Source of the DNA: Eumeta japonica
Lineage: Eukaryota > Arthropoda > Insecta > Lepidoptera > Psychidae
Assembly (NCBI GenBank): GCA_005406025.1
Contig: BGZK01001310.1
Location: forward strand, 62,001-126,000
Direction: 5' to 3'
Length of the DNA stretch: 64,000 nucleotides
The position numbers and the translations under genes are program-made. The notes beneath the pieces are model-generated. The model searched no databases, had not been told where the DNA came from, and saw only the letters and a program-made list of their open reading frames with translations. Below, piece after piece: positions 15,001-27,200 of this stretch. How positions within the stretch are numbered: position 1 is the stretch's first letter; every line of letters starts with the position of its first letter.

Positions 15001-15299
15001 CGCAAAAGTGTGTGTTTGTTCGACAAACACAATATCATAAAAAGTTTGTTTTCTAAACGATTTAGCAACACTATCGATAGTAAAAATATTTTGGAGATTT
15101 CATAATACTAGTTATAATTCTTTTGTATCTTTCTACACACTCTGTTTGACGTGTTTTAAGTCTTGTTACTGATCAGTGACAATACAATAAAAATTATCTT
15201 AAAAAGTGCCACACGTTTCTTAGTCATATAAAAACACCTAATGTTATTATCAGACAGATAGACAAACCTATTTCTCTTATTAATTAACCTATACCTATT

Positions 15300-15660
15300 G
15301 AGAGCGCGAACTTTACGCGCGGCGAAACGAGACGTCCTTGCCGCTGTGTATTTGGGAATCGATGAAATAAAAAAAAAATCTGCATAAACGGCGTGCTATT
15401 TTAACATCATATTTGTGACACAACACGTTACCGAATACGTGTGCGCTTTGTATGCATAACAAACGTTGCATCGAAATTTCATCGCGCCGTGGCCACTTTC
15501 ACCGAAGCGTGCGCGCTTTCACCGTTGTCCCGTTATAGAAAAGTTGTCGGACGAGATTTGACGTTTTTTATCCGACGAAAAAAAAAAGGCGGACCGCATT
15601 TTAAGCTCGTCGCTCGGCAGGGAAGCACGACGAAAGGGCCTAAAGGTATCTTATAGGAGG
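15300..15660. other. CpG-rich patch, possible promoter or 5' UTR region
   Basis: GCGCG, CGCGC and CGTCG clusters stand out from AT-rich surroundings. The patch ends CCTAAAG|gtatctt, which would serve as a splice donor. It lies 5.5 kb upstream of the gene A acceptor at 21170 and could hold its untranslated first exon, but nothing proves the link. Confidence 0.3.
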
Positions 15661-16776
15661 ATATATATTTATGAATAAATCGAATGTTGTCCATATCTCA
15701 TTAGATACTTATTAAACCCATAAAATATAACCCATTAAACCTATAAAAAAATACCTATAAAATATAAGGAATAAATATTGGGTACAAACTATGTTTTTGG
15801 TTCATTTACTCATTTTTGATAGATCCATAAAAATAGAAAAGTTAAGGTGCTATTTAAGTTACATATATCAAAGAGACTCTTAAACTGTCTCGTTTCCGAA
15901 ATCATTGTTAATTTTTTAAATTTCAACCGTGACCTATATATTGTATTATCACTTTTCTCTATATGCTAATTATTGTTTTATTATGTGTGTGTTGGTTTAT
16001 CTGGTTGACTGAGATGGTAACTCGCAAAATTTGTAAGATTAATTTAAAAAATAAATACATAAAAGCAAAAGTAAACGCACTTCGTTCCTTAACAATTTTA
16101 GCATAAATTATGTAAACGTGAAAACAGAAACATAAAATAACAATGCAAGTAAGTCGCGGTCGGTCTATGGCCGGTCAAAGTATTGGGAGCGGTGTCACGT
16201 CGCGACAACAACTGCATGACTCGTAGTTTACGAGTATAATTTGTGAGTCGGTATTATTAAGAATGCACAAAATTGCAATTGTAATTGCAAACTAGAATAG
16301 TAAGAATTAAAGGGGTTAAAACTACTTTGTTATATTGTTAAATAAATTTTGATTGAAATTGACCTGCAATACTAAGAATCACATAAAACACATAAAACGA
16401 TTGACCGGAGTTTGATCCGGCTTTTGCTGTTCAAAGATCATGACTATAAAATATGTATACTATAAGAGTTGAACTATTGAAATACGTAGTCTTTTGTTTT
16501 GTGATTCTGTAAAAATGCTTTTTCATTTCGAAATCTTATCAAGATCATTCTAATTATTAAAATTCATGTATTATAATGAAGTAACCGTATCGATTTATCT
16601 TGACTATTTCTTATAGATGCATCAGATAGTTGATTCATCAACAGTTTGAGTCAGGATCCTCAGTATACTGACAACTCAACGGACGCTATTATCGAATTAA
16701 TATTTTATTGAATCAAGCCCGTATCGCATATGCACAATGGCGTGTGTCAAGTCCGCGCCCCTTTGAATGCGATAAG

Positions 16777-16828
16777 GCGTGCATGACGATACTAAATAGG
16801 CGTATCGCCATTTAGTACGTTCGCATGT
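16777..16828. repeat. Imperfect foldback
   Basis: The arms share ACTAAAT-GGCG with small bulges around a 3-nt loop and extend outward through CATG on both sides. Origin unknown. Confidence 0.5.
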
Positions 16829-17848
16829 GGACAACGTTAAAATAAAAATATATTTAATGAATTCATCTCGATTTCGTTCACCTTGTATATCCTACGCGTG
16901 TTTTTGTGTAACTGTAATGAAGAAAATATCGAAGAAATCGGCGAAATGCGCACGGGACCCACGTGCTGAGGAGGTTTAAATTGTTAGTAATCTAGAAATA
17001 CAGCTACATGGGTAAAATATGGAAAAATCATAAAAACGTCATTAACAATGTACATTTACTTTATTGTAGAACACGAGCACGTGCGTCTACCTACAATGGG
17101 TGATCATCGGCGCCCATAAACGTTCGTAACATCCGGAGCGCAGTTTTTCGCTGGCGTTTAGAAATACTCATGTCTATTTACTGCCTGTCCATATCTACCA
17201 CATGGATACTCTGAAGATCAGAGTATTGGTGGTGGTCACTGTTTTGTCTTCCTATTATAGCGAAGGCTATCGTCTTTTCTCACTGCGTTGAATTGTTAAT
17301 CGTCAATATACTTTAAAAAGCGTATGACGAGTGATATGGTGCTGGAACTTAGTTTTAAACGAAACAAATGCTCCTAGCTTTCGTATACACGATATATCCG
17401 ATATACCTCTATGCATGAATAAGATAGAATGTGCAAATAGATATCTTTTCACAAGACCAGGCAGTCAATTGTCAATTGATCCATGGATCATTGAATTATA
17501 CCGACGTTTCGAGCTGTGCTCTGTATGCAGTTACATTCAAGTTGGTATTGAGATGCCTCATATCAACTCTTGCAGGGTTGTTAAGTACAGATAGCCTACC
17601 ACCATTCCTCCAGATCGGTCGCTATCATCGTGAGCGGATGGTCTATTCCGTGGCGTATTTCGTTGGCCTCTTCTACTTCAGCAGCTATAAAATCAAGAGC
17701 AAACAGTTGGCAGTCGTCTACTAGTTAGTCGTCCTATTTTCAAACATATTATTGAAGTTATTTATATATAAGCCGCTGCTGAATTGGCTGACTTGGAAAG
17801 CCGATACAAAAAATAAAGAATTTCCAAAACATTAATATTCCGTGAGAT

Positions 17849-18000
17849 AATATGCTTATTTTAAAATAAGTTAAAGAAACTTAAAACACCGAATAATGTC
17901 ATCATTTATGACACTTATGACATCATTAAATTTCGGATAAATTTTTGCTTTATATGAAATTGACTATTATTTTTTGAACGGTATTTAAAATAAGCATATT
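17849..18000. mobile_element. MITE-like element with 17-bp perfect terminal inverted repeats
   Basis: Arms 17849-17865 and 17984-18000 (AATATGCTTATTTTAAA and its complement) are exact. A second, inner inverted repeat contains CCGAA and ATGTCAT. There is no coding capacity. It ends 10 bp before the mariner at 18011. Confidence 0.65.
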
Positions 18001-18010
18001 GACAGTTTGA

Positions 18011-19302
18011 TATGTAGGGCGCCCTGAAAATTTCTGGAATGAATGAGGAATAATTACTATGAACGGTCAAAATATAAATTTATTGTTTCTCAAAATATTC
18101 TTCGTTAACATAAATGTACTTTTTCGTATTATAAACCAATTTTGAAAAAAAAATATGTTATTTCTAATAGGTCACCAGGGGGTGACCTCGGAAACATGTT
18201 TTTCATACTCTTCTGGTGAAGAAAATTGTTGGCCACGTAATTGGTTCTCAACTTCTACGAACAAAAAAGTTACAAGGTTCCAGATCGGGATTGTATACAG
18301 GATTGCTCACAAGTTTTATATTTTTCACCTTCAAAATTTTACTTGTCTGTTTGGCTGTGTGAGAACTGAAATTGTCGTGATACAAGATGATATGATGTTT
18401 ACAGTTATTTTTACGGAGTTCATGAATAACTTCCGGCAAACAAATGGTCGTGTACCAATCACTATTCACGGTACAACAATTCTCCAAAGCAACAGTGGCC
18501 ACGTGCCCAGTTTTATTAAAAAATTAAGCAATCATCCGCTTAAAGGTACTTCGGTCGCGCGCTACTTTTGTTAGTTTCGGCTCATCTCGATAGACCCATA
18601 CGGCCGATTCTTGCTTGGTTTTGAGGTCGTAGCAATAAACTCATATTTTCTGACCTGTCGTTATGTCCCGCACCAAATTTGACGCCCCTTTCTTGAATCT
18701 AGTAATAATGGCATGGCACTAAGTGACGTGGTGCGTTTTTTGAACCTCTGTTAAATTGTGTGGGGATCCACCGTGTGCACAGATTGGTTCATAACCAAAT
18801 CTTAGTGTTGGATTGATTGTATTTGACTCATGTCTATGCCTAAGAACGTCCGAATCTTAAGATAGGTCATATGTCTGACTTTCTCGATCATACGGGGCAC
18901 ACCATCGATGTTTTTGTTGTTCACAGCGATGGACGGGTGACCATTACGAAATTCGTCACTAAGATTGACGCGATAACGCTTGAATTCTGCAAACCAATTA
19001 TAAATAGTCGCCTCGCATGGTGCTTTATCGCTAAGTGCAGTTCGAAGCCGAGCGAGGCTCTGTTGAGCTGTTTAATTACACTTATGATCCTAGAAAATCA
19101 TACTACAGAATTTTTTACTACTTAAATCGACTTACGAAGACACGTAATTTTTAAAATGACACTACATTGTAAAAAAATGGCAGTTACATGAAACGAACTG
19201 TATTTTGCAGCCAAAAAGTTTTATTTTCAAATGTAGTAATTACTTCTCAAATATTGTTTGTGTAAATGGCAAGTTCCAGAAACTTATAGTGTGCCCCACG
19301 TA
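18011..19302 (-). mobile_element. Full-length mariner element, transposase inactivated
   Basis: TA dinucleotides at 18011-18012 and 19301-19302 flank imperfect 27-bp terminal inverted repeats sharing GGGC and TTTCTGGAA. The 1288-bp length is typical of mariner. The transposase reads on the minus strand, from about 19100 (IYNWFAEFK, SDEFRNGHPS) through SAVWVYRDEPK to HDNFSSHTA and PDLEPCNFF. Stops interrupt it. Of the catalytic D,D34D triad only the second Asp remains (18376-18374); the first is Gln (TGQK, 18652-18650) and the third is Asn (PCN, 18271-18269). Confidence 0.92.
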
Positions 19303-20631
19303 TTGTTTATGTTTTTGTGGTTTCCGCAATTAAGTTGCGAAATAGACTAACATAATATGTAAATACATGTAGATAATGTATAGTTGGTTACATTTTCACG
19401 CGGCTTACTTGTTCGTAAAAATTTTTTAGATAATGACGGTCTTTTAATATACTTATCTACTTCTATTGTTTACATTTGTTTAAATCACGTATTTGAGTAA
19501 AGTACATAATCGGAGTGGTCGTGTGATTTTCGAAGTATGATTTAGTAATTTGTGGAGTGCTCAATATTTTTTGTTTAAATTTTAATCAATCAACGTATTA
19601 GTTTTGCAGACGTGGATTATAAATAATTATATTTAATAACATATTATAAAAAGATTTCTCTGCTCGAGAAATTTGTCGTTTTCTCGTTATTTATAAGTTT
19701 GCTTTAATTTTGAATGCTGAGTGTATTTGAATGCAGTTTTCTTTAATGTCATGAATAGCGAGCGACCTTTGGCTGTCGATGAGCGAACTGTTGTGACGAA
19801 AAGATACATCCTGAGCTCCTGGCAAATACTAAGCGACGCAACACGAAATATAATTCGATCGTCAGAGAGTAAGTAGTGTCGTATCTTTTCACTGCATATA
19901 TTAAGCACTGGGCTCAAGGAAGATATTGTAAATATAGATGTAGGAACCAATATATACGTGTATCATAATAGAATTTAAATTTATATCGAATTTATTCGTT
20001 TAAATCAATTTACATGAAATTGCAATTACAATTTGCGAGTAGGTATCTCTGGCGTAGTGCTCTGTTCCATTAGTTTATTGCTGCAGCCTAATATGTTTAA
20101 AGTTACAAATAATAATCGGGAACGTCTAATTACCATTGATAATCGAAATTCAAATTTCAAAAAAAATAAATTAAATCCTCAAACGATATATTTACGGCTA
20201 TATGTTAATGAGTTTTAAAACTAACAGTTCTACGTAGTAATGATTCTGTATTTGTCATTAGCATCGAGACGTAATAAATGGGTCCAAAGTGCACGTTTAA
20301 TGTCAAAAGCCAAGCTTCTTTTTATAATCTTTCTTCTAATGTTGTAGTATTATGACAAGGTGATTAAGTATACTAATATGGTCATTACGTCAAACAAAAC
20401 GTCACACAAAAGAAGCAGCGTAACTAAACCACATAACTAAAATGTTGCCTTTGCAAAGTTATAAGGAGCAAAGGTAAAGAAAAAAATATTTACCTATGTT
20501 CGTAATATACTCACATATGATTGTTTCGGGGTAAACAGATGCCACAAAACATTCTATTCATTACCATTATTATTTATTAATATTCCGTCGATTTAAGTTT
20601 ATTAGTCATTTTGTTGTATTGTAACTTTGTT
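19303..20631. other. Gene-free AT-rich stretch
   Basis: Nothing recognisable beyond ordinary AT-rich sequence; open frames are short and show no motif. Confidence 0.4.
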
Positions 20632-20915
20632 GTTGTAACTCAATGGTCAAGGGTGTTCTAAACCAGGAGTTACCGAATTCGATCCTGGCCACAGGTGAAT
20701 TGATTGATCGATGAGCTTTAAACTCGCGTTAAATTAAACCACTCGGTATGTGCCTCGGGGAACACGTTCAACTTTCGGTTCCAAAAGTCGTCGTCGCATA
20801 AGTGGCGCTGGTCGCTGGCGCCTCCCAATTTTTCCTTCGCTGGCGTGGAGGGTTTAAAGTGTAGTTCGAGGCTTTTTCGAGGCGAGGATCCTTCGATCCG
20901 GAATAAAAAAATGGA
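20632..20915 (+). mobile_element. tRNA-derived SINE-like element
   Basis: A-box-like TAACTCAATGGTCAAGG (20636-20652) and B-box-like GAATTCGATCC (20675-20685) have tRNA-like spacing. They are followed by about 230 bp of GC-richer body and an A-rich end (AATAAAAAAATGGATGGATG). It ends about 255 bp before the gene A exon. Boundaries are approximate. Confidence 0.6.
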
Positions 20916-21170
20916 TGGATGTGCCTCAAAGTGAAGTTTTTAAAACCTGTCGCGACGAGCGGTACATATCTCGATGCAAGAGATGTAATGTTTGCGGGAA
21001 TTGTGATGAAAACGTTACAAAATCTAGTTTATTTAAGAAAAAAAACTTGTCATCGTTGACAGCTGAAGGAAAATGTGTCGATGATGACGCATGATGCGTA
21101 ATTTTATTTACAAATAGGACGTAATTTGTAAGTTAACTAAAATATATATCATATTAATTTATTATTACAG

Positions 21171-21286
21171 GTCACATTGCGAGAGAATTGTACAAAATGT
21201 CGGCGTTCAACGTAATATTGGGGTGTGTGATGTTGCTGCTCATTATCTTGTTTACCATCAGCTCAGCGGCGCGGTACTACATCAAG
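21171..21286 (+). CDS. AGPAT: Gene A exon with start codon (5' UTR tail plus residues 1-30)
   Basis: An acceptor (attattacag) ends at 21170. The exon carries 26 bases of 5' UTR, the ATG at 21197, and 30 codons of a hydrophobic N-terminus ending in RYYIK. Donor AAG|gtaggt is at 21287, phase 0. Gene B has no intron at this place; its first coding exon spans both parts. Confidence 0.88.
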
Positions 21287-24200
21287 GTAGGTACGCCTTT
21301 ATTAGGTTTTAGCAGTCGCGGTGTCGTTCAACGGAAAGATTGATCTCTCGTATCTGCTATTTTAGTTAATTACGTAGCTTATTATTTTGCCTATACTGTA
21401 TCTATTATTTTAGTGTGCATAACTATTGAAAATTATTTTTTTTATTGGTCAAGGATATAATAATGTGTATTCATATCATATAGATATTTCAATATTCATA
21501 ATTTGTAAATATCGGTGATACTTTTGTACACACATTTGCAATTATTATGCAAAGTTATCCCCTTGGGATAATGTCCTAATACAGGTAACCTATCTATGTG
21601 CTGTCTTAAAATTTTTCTTTGAATTGTCCCAAGTTAGATAGCTGACAGACATTTTGTTAGTTTGTTTTCGATATTACATGGATCATAGTATTAAATAAAT
21701 TTACGTAGCTATTTTTTTAATAAAGGGAAATAAATATATCTCAAACGATTGTTTCAGTTTACGTGTTTCATCGTGGCTTCACTAATATTTGCGACAGCGC
21801 CCTTACCCTTGATGCTCTTCAAGCCTAGGGACCCTCGAAATGCCTTGTAAGTAAACAGAAAAATTCCATTGAATCAGCTTAGAAATTAATTTTTTTGAGT
21901 AGATTAAAGTGTAAAATAATAACTGTTTGAATATTGAATAAAAGTTCAATTTTAAATCTCTCTTTTATAATTAATCGATAATCGTTACATCGAAAGGCCT
22001 GTAAAGGAATTATCTTGCAGAGTATTTATAAAATTGTTGTTTTTGCTTGTAATATGGACACACATATCATCTGCCAGAATAATATTATTGACTGATAGGA
22101 CATACGCTTCGTTCAATAATATCTTGTATTAATTTTGTTACCAAGTGCGCGAGCATCGATTACATAGATAGTGCACGTTTGTTTTAAGAGATACGTTAGG
22201 CAAACATGCGATTACGTAATATCGGTAAAAATCAATAGGCACATTTGAAAAAGATGTGACACAATAGGAAAAAGTGGCCTAAGTACGAAGGCGAATTGCA
22301 TAAAAGTAAAAAACTTAAGCGAAATTAGAGCGATTTCAGAGTATGCATTAGCCTGAGGAAATTTTTTTTTTGTATTCCATAAATAGAAAGTTGCAGTTAA
22401 ATCTCTTTGGTTGTGCTGTTTTTGTCTGGCTAGTTTTGTTCTAATTAAATAGATGACTTTAAAAATTGAAAAATGAAAAGTAAAAACGGGTATTCCGCAA
22501 TTTTTCTATTGTTTTTTGTCCACAAAATGAGTGAATCTAATAAAAAAATTTGATAAATTTTGAAGTTTTATTATTGTATAAAAAAGGAAAAAATGGGACA
22601 CAAGCCGCAAAAGAAATTTGTGACGTTTATGAACCTAGTGTAGTGTCGGTAAGATTAGCACAAAACTGGTGCAAGCGTTATCAATTCGGTTATTTTGATG
22701 TCAGGGATCAATCTCGCTCTGGTCGACCTGTTACGAATAAAGTCGATGCCATTCTGGAAAAAGTAGAGCAACATCGGCATATTAGTTCTTACGACGCAAC
22801 AAAAGAGCTGGGGATTGACCACAAAAGAGTGTTGACCCATTTGAAAAAAGGTGGATATACAAAAAGCTCGAGACTTGGGTCCCACACGAGCTCACTGAGA
22901 GAAATGTAATGAAACATGTACTCAGTTGCGATTCTCTATTGAAAACAGTCTCGTAGATAGGCGTGAGCGAAGTGGGCCCTCGCCCACGGCCTCGCACTTA
23001 AAGGGACCTCGCGAGGCCTCATTAATTGTGATGTCACTAGACTTAAAATATCTGTTTATTTTTTAATTAAATAAAAACCTAAAAAATATTGGTCACATGC
23101 GCCACAACTGGCAAAAACAGCTTAGCTTTGTAAAACGTTTCTTTACACGCATTCTCCATAAAAAATAGTGAAGGTGGTAAAGATTTTGGAAAAAGAGGAG
23201 GATTTCAAAAAATCTAGAAGTAGGTAATTTAGAATAAGATCGTTTGACTAGTGACTGGATCCATAAATTTCGGGAAAGGGGCTTTAATGAACGTACTGCA
23301 AAAGCCTACAAATTAATAGAAAAGAGCTGTTGTGATATTTCAATGACTTAAAGAGAAAAGGGTTTGCAAGAAAAAAGACAATGTTTAATTATGAAGCTGT
23401 ACATGAGCCTATTTATTCCGCTGAAAATATATTCCGAATTGATTATTTTATTATAATGGTTCATGCCGTGATACAAGACATTCAAATCAAATCAAAAATA
23501 TCTTTATTTCGTAGATAATAGAATCACATTTGTAATACCTCATTACGATATTATTTAGGTAATAAAATTGACACCCATCCGGAATGCTGATTCATTTTTC
23601 GGTTTCACTCAAAGACACATGATAAATAGTCAAAACTTGCTCAACTTTTGAAAATTACATAAAACAGCCAAGCAACTCAATCCCACCGGTTTTTTTCGTA
23701 TATATATGGCATAATAGTCCTTACCACATAACTTCTTTTTGATGAAAGTTTTAAATTCATGAAAGGACAAATTTTGAATTTCTATTGGGACCTTATTATA
23801 AAAGCGCACATATTGCCTCGTAAATGATTTGCTAACTTTGCTGAGTCTGGTTTTGTCAGGAGTAAGATCATTGTTATGTCTAGTGTTAATATTACGATTG
23901 TTGCTTATTTTTTGTAATGATTTTATATTTCTTATGACATATACCAGGTTTTCGTATATGTATTGCGACGATACAGTTAAAATATTAATTTCTTAAATTT
24001 TTCTGTGAGAGATGTTGTTGGTGTCATGTTATAAATGGCACGAATATCCCGCTTCTGCAGCACAAAAACTGTGTTAATATCGGCTGCATGATCCCATAAT
24101 AAAATTCCATAGGTCATGAGACTATGAGAAGAACTAAAATAAACTAATTTCGTGGTCCTTTCATTTGAAAGCCACGGAATTCTTTTGACTGCATATGCTG

Positions 24201-27200
24201 GAGAACTAAGCTTTTTCGCCAATTTCGTTATATGGAAATTCCCCTGTAACTTAGTTTTTAAAATCAGACTAAAAAATAGCGTTGTGTCCACAATATCCGG
24301 TATCTCGTCCCTGACTACTATGTTTGTGTCGACCAGTTTAGTATTAGACAACGAAAATTTAATAATTATTTTTGTTTTCTTCTCATTGAGCAAAAAATTG
24401 TTAATTGTAAACCATTCGACTACTTCTGAGGTAGTACTATTTACTTCGTCAAAATCTGGTTGTTGTCTATTAACCTCAAAAAGAAAAGAAGTATTATCAG
24501 CAAACAGTACAGCCCCATGCTCGTACTTCACAAGGTGTGGTAGATCATTAATATAAACTAAAAATAGAAATAGTTCAAGAACTGAACCCTGTGGCACACC
24601 CATATTGATTGCATTAACACAAAATTTACTGCACTCACTGAATATTACTACAAATGTATTCTTGAAATGGATTTTTGTACGATATAAATAAATTTAAAAT
24701 CTTTTCCAAATAACAAGCTTTTGAAGCATTGTAATAATTTAGGTGTAGTACTTTAAGATCGAAAAAGCAAATACATAAAATCTTATGAGCTTTACGAAGA
24801 AATATAACTTTAAGTGCCTAATCTACCAAACTCCATTAGAGACAATTCCAAAGGAAGTGGACGATATCTACCCTAATATTTACATTGCTATTACAATTAT
24901 TTTACTAAGTTAAAAATGATTAAAACTGCTTGAGAAACAGTATGAAGAAGGACCGACTATCTAATTTAGCAATACTCTTAATCAAAGCAAATTTAGCTGT
25001 AAAAATTAATTACAAATCATTACTAGAGGGCTTCAGTAAAGCAAAAATCCAGAGAACTTCAGTAAAGCAAAAAGCTGAATAACGTTATACTTTTGTAAAA
25101 AATTAAATCACTCAAGTTACAAAATAAAACCTTTTTTCTAGTTTATATCCTTTTCAATATTCTCCCACCGTGCATTTATATTTTTTCACTACCACGAGTA
25201 GGTATACATGTTTGGTAAGGTAGATTTATTGGGTACATCTCGGGTCCGAAAGAAAAGGAACCTCGCTAATGCGATTTCGCCCACGTTTATATTATCCACG
25301 TTAAGCCACTGATTGAAACGTAATGAAACTGAGCCGTTTTTGAAAATATTCATCACTGGTGATGTAAAATGAATTATCTACCACAAGAATGTGCGAAAAA
25401 GGTCATGGTCAAAAGGCAAGCAAGCTCCACAGACTATAGCGAAACCTGGATTAACAAACAATTAAGTTGATGCTATGTGTATAGTGGGATTGGAATGGCA
25501 TTATTCATTATGAACTTTTACTGCCGGGCAAAACCATCCATTCGGTTCTATACTGACAACAGCTACAATAGCTGTTGAGACTCAAGAAAGAAATAGAGAA
25601 AAAATGGTCGGAAATGATGAATAGAAAGGGTGTGGTCTTTCACCATGATAACCATTTACCATATAGCCCTGACTGTGAATGCTCAGCTTTTCTCCTGTTT
25701 CGGTCTCTTCAGAATTCTTTACTTAGTATTAGGTCCATATTAAGAAAGGACTGCCAAAACTACTTGTCGCAGTTTTTTGATCAGAAGTCCCAAAATTTCT
25801 GGAGCAACGGGATTATGTCACTCTACCTACAAAATGTCAAATATATATTATAATGAAATGTAGACAAAATATGATGAAAAAATATATTGACTTTGTATAC
25901 AGAATGCGAAAAAACCTTTTGTCCGACATTATAGCTAAATGATATACGTTACGCTTTTATTTTTAAAAAACCATTCGTGAAGCTACCTTAGTGATTCATT
26001 TTCCGTTACATTTTGTCGTATTTTATATTTTAGTAAATTCATATAAATAAATAGGTTAAACAGTTAGTTAGTTAAAAACATTTACAAACGATTCCGCGTC
26101 GAATGATTAAAGTCCCATAGCGATACGTTCGGTAGTTCTCATTTTAAATATTTGTTTGTTCGTGTTTTATACAATGACCATGTAGTTCATCCTATTAGGA
26201 TAAATCGTTGCCAATTTATTGCTTGTACTTACATGAAAGTTATAGACTTGAAAATAAACTAGCATTAGTACCCGAATTCGTCTGTTTCTTTGTGCTACTG
26301 ATCTGAATTACTGAACCGATTCTGAAAATACTTTGATTCAAAAAAAAAAAACTGCACTATTTCCTAGTAATATAGATAATATTTTATTTTGATAACAACA
26401 TTCATTCCGGCTTCGTTCAAATCGTAATCCTGACTGATAGTACAAATCGAAATCATAAACGGGATAGGGAGTAGAATCTAGGGTCGTAATATATATATTA
26501 CTACCGATAGTATCAGCATGTTAGTCGATACACTATGTCATAGATATTTTAATAAATACCAATCTCGTACATGTTAATCGCATTTTATCTGTCGTAAACT
26601 CCTTATCTCTTCCTATATTTTAAAGAATCCATGTACACTACGGAATTATCATAAGTTTTTAATTTAAATCAATTGTTATATTATAATATTTACATTGTCG
26701 GTTGGTTATTTTCTTCGGATTTCTTCTATGGACATTTTATTTTCTCATGTGTGTATGGCAATACGTTTTCTTATGACAGCCACACAGTTAGTTTTAACAA
26801 TAACACGAATACAAGAAACTATTCACATTGTTGTGGTTTATAGTATTAAATAAAACACAATTAAAAACATTAATGATTACCGAATACATTTGGTGCCAAG
26901 AAATGCGCAATGGGTTATGAATATTCAAAGTCAGATCTACTTATTATTTTAAAACTGAGAAAACTTAATTGCTTTACAATGAAGCTTTCATAATTAATAT
27001 CATCTAATTTTAAGAAAAAGTTAATAAAACCACTACACATATCGTACATAATCACATTTGAACAAGGAATAGTTCGCATAAGACTTGCGCTTTAAATCCG
27101 TTTTTACATCATTTCAACTGTGAACCAACTCCAGTGTTTCATATGCTAAAAGGTTTTTAAGATAAAGAGATTTACAAATCGATAGATGTCATAGTGACAA

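Larger units (their letters stand above)
12021..17848. other. Gene-free region with scattered small repeats
   Basis: No supported gene. A Pol III B-box-like GGTTCGATTCC lies on the minus strand near 13570-13585, probably a SINE remnant without a visible A box. A CpG-rich patch covers 15300-15660, with a possible donor AAAG|gtatct at its end. A foldback is at 16777-16828 and a 9-bp hairpin near 17206-17226. Near 17720-17610 the minus strand holds a short coding-like frame that I do not recognise. Confidence 0.4.
22350..25940 (+). mobile_element. Mariner element split by a hAT insertion
   Basis: The 5' part (22550-22944) encodes the helix-turn-helix region: ICDVYEPSVVSVRLAQNWCKR, GRPVTNKVDAI and HKRVLTHLKK, then, after a frameshift, WVPHELTERN and CDSLLK. 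The 3' part (25312-25853) resumes at KRNETEPFLK and runs through ITGDV, RKRSWSKG, RKGVVFHHDN and FRSLQNSL to the C-terminus. About 25 residues are missing between HHDN and PYSPD. Together the parts make one Mos1-like transposase, so the intervening DNA came later. Outer ends are tentative; faint inverted similarity is seen near 22355 and 25930. Confidence 0.85.

Noticed and set aside
18155..18574. 139-codon plus-strand frame
   Set aside because: Antisense to the mariner transposase catalytic region.
24152..24556. 134-codon plus-strand frame
   Set aside because: Antisense shadow of the LINE reverse transcriptase, whose motifs are unmistakable on the minus strand.
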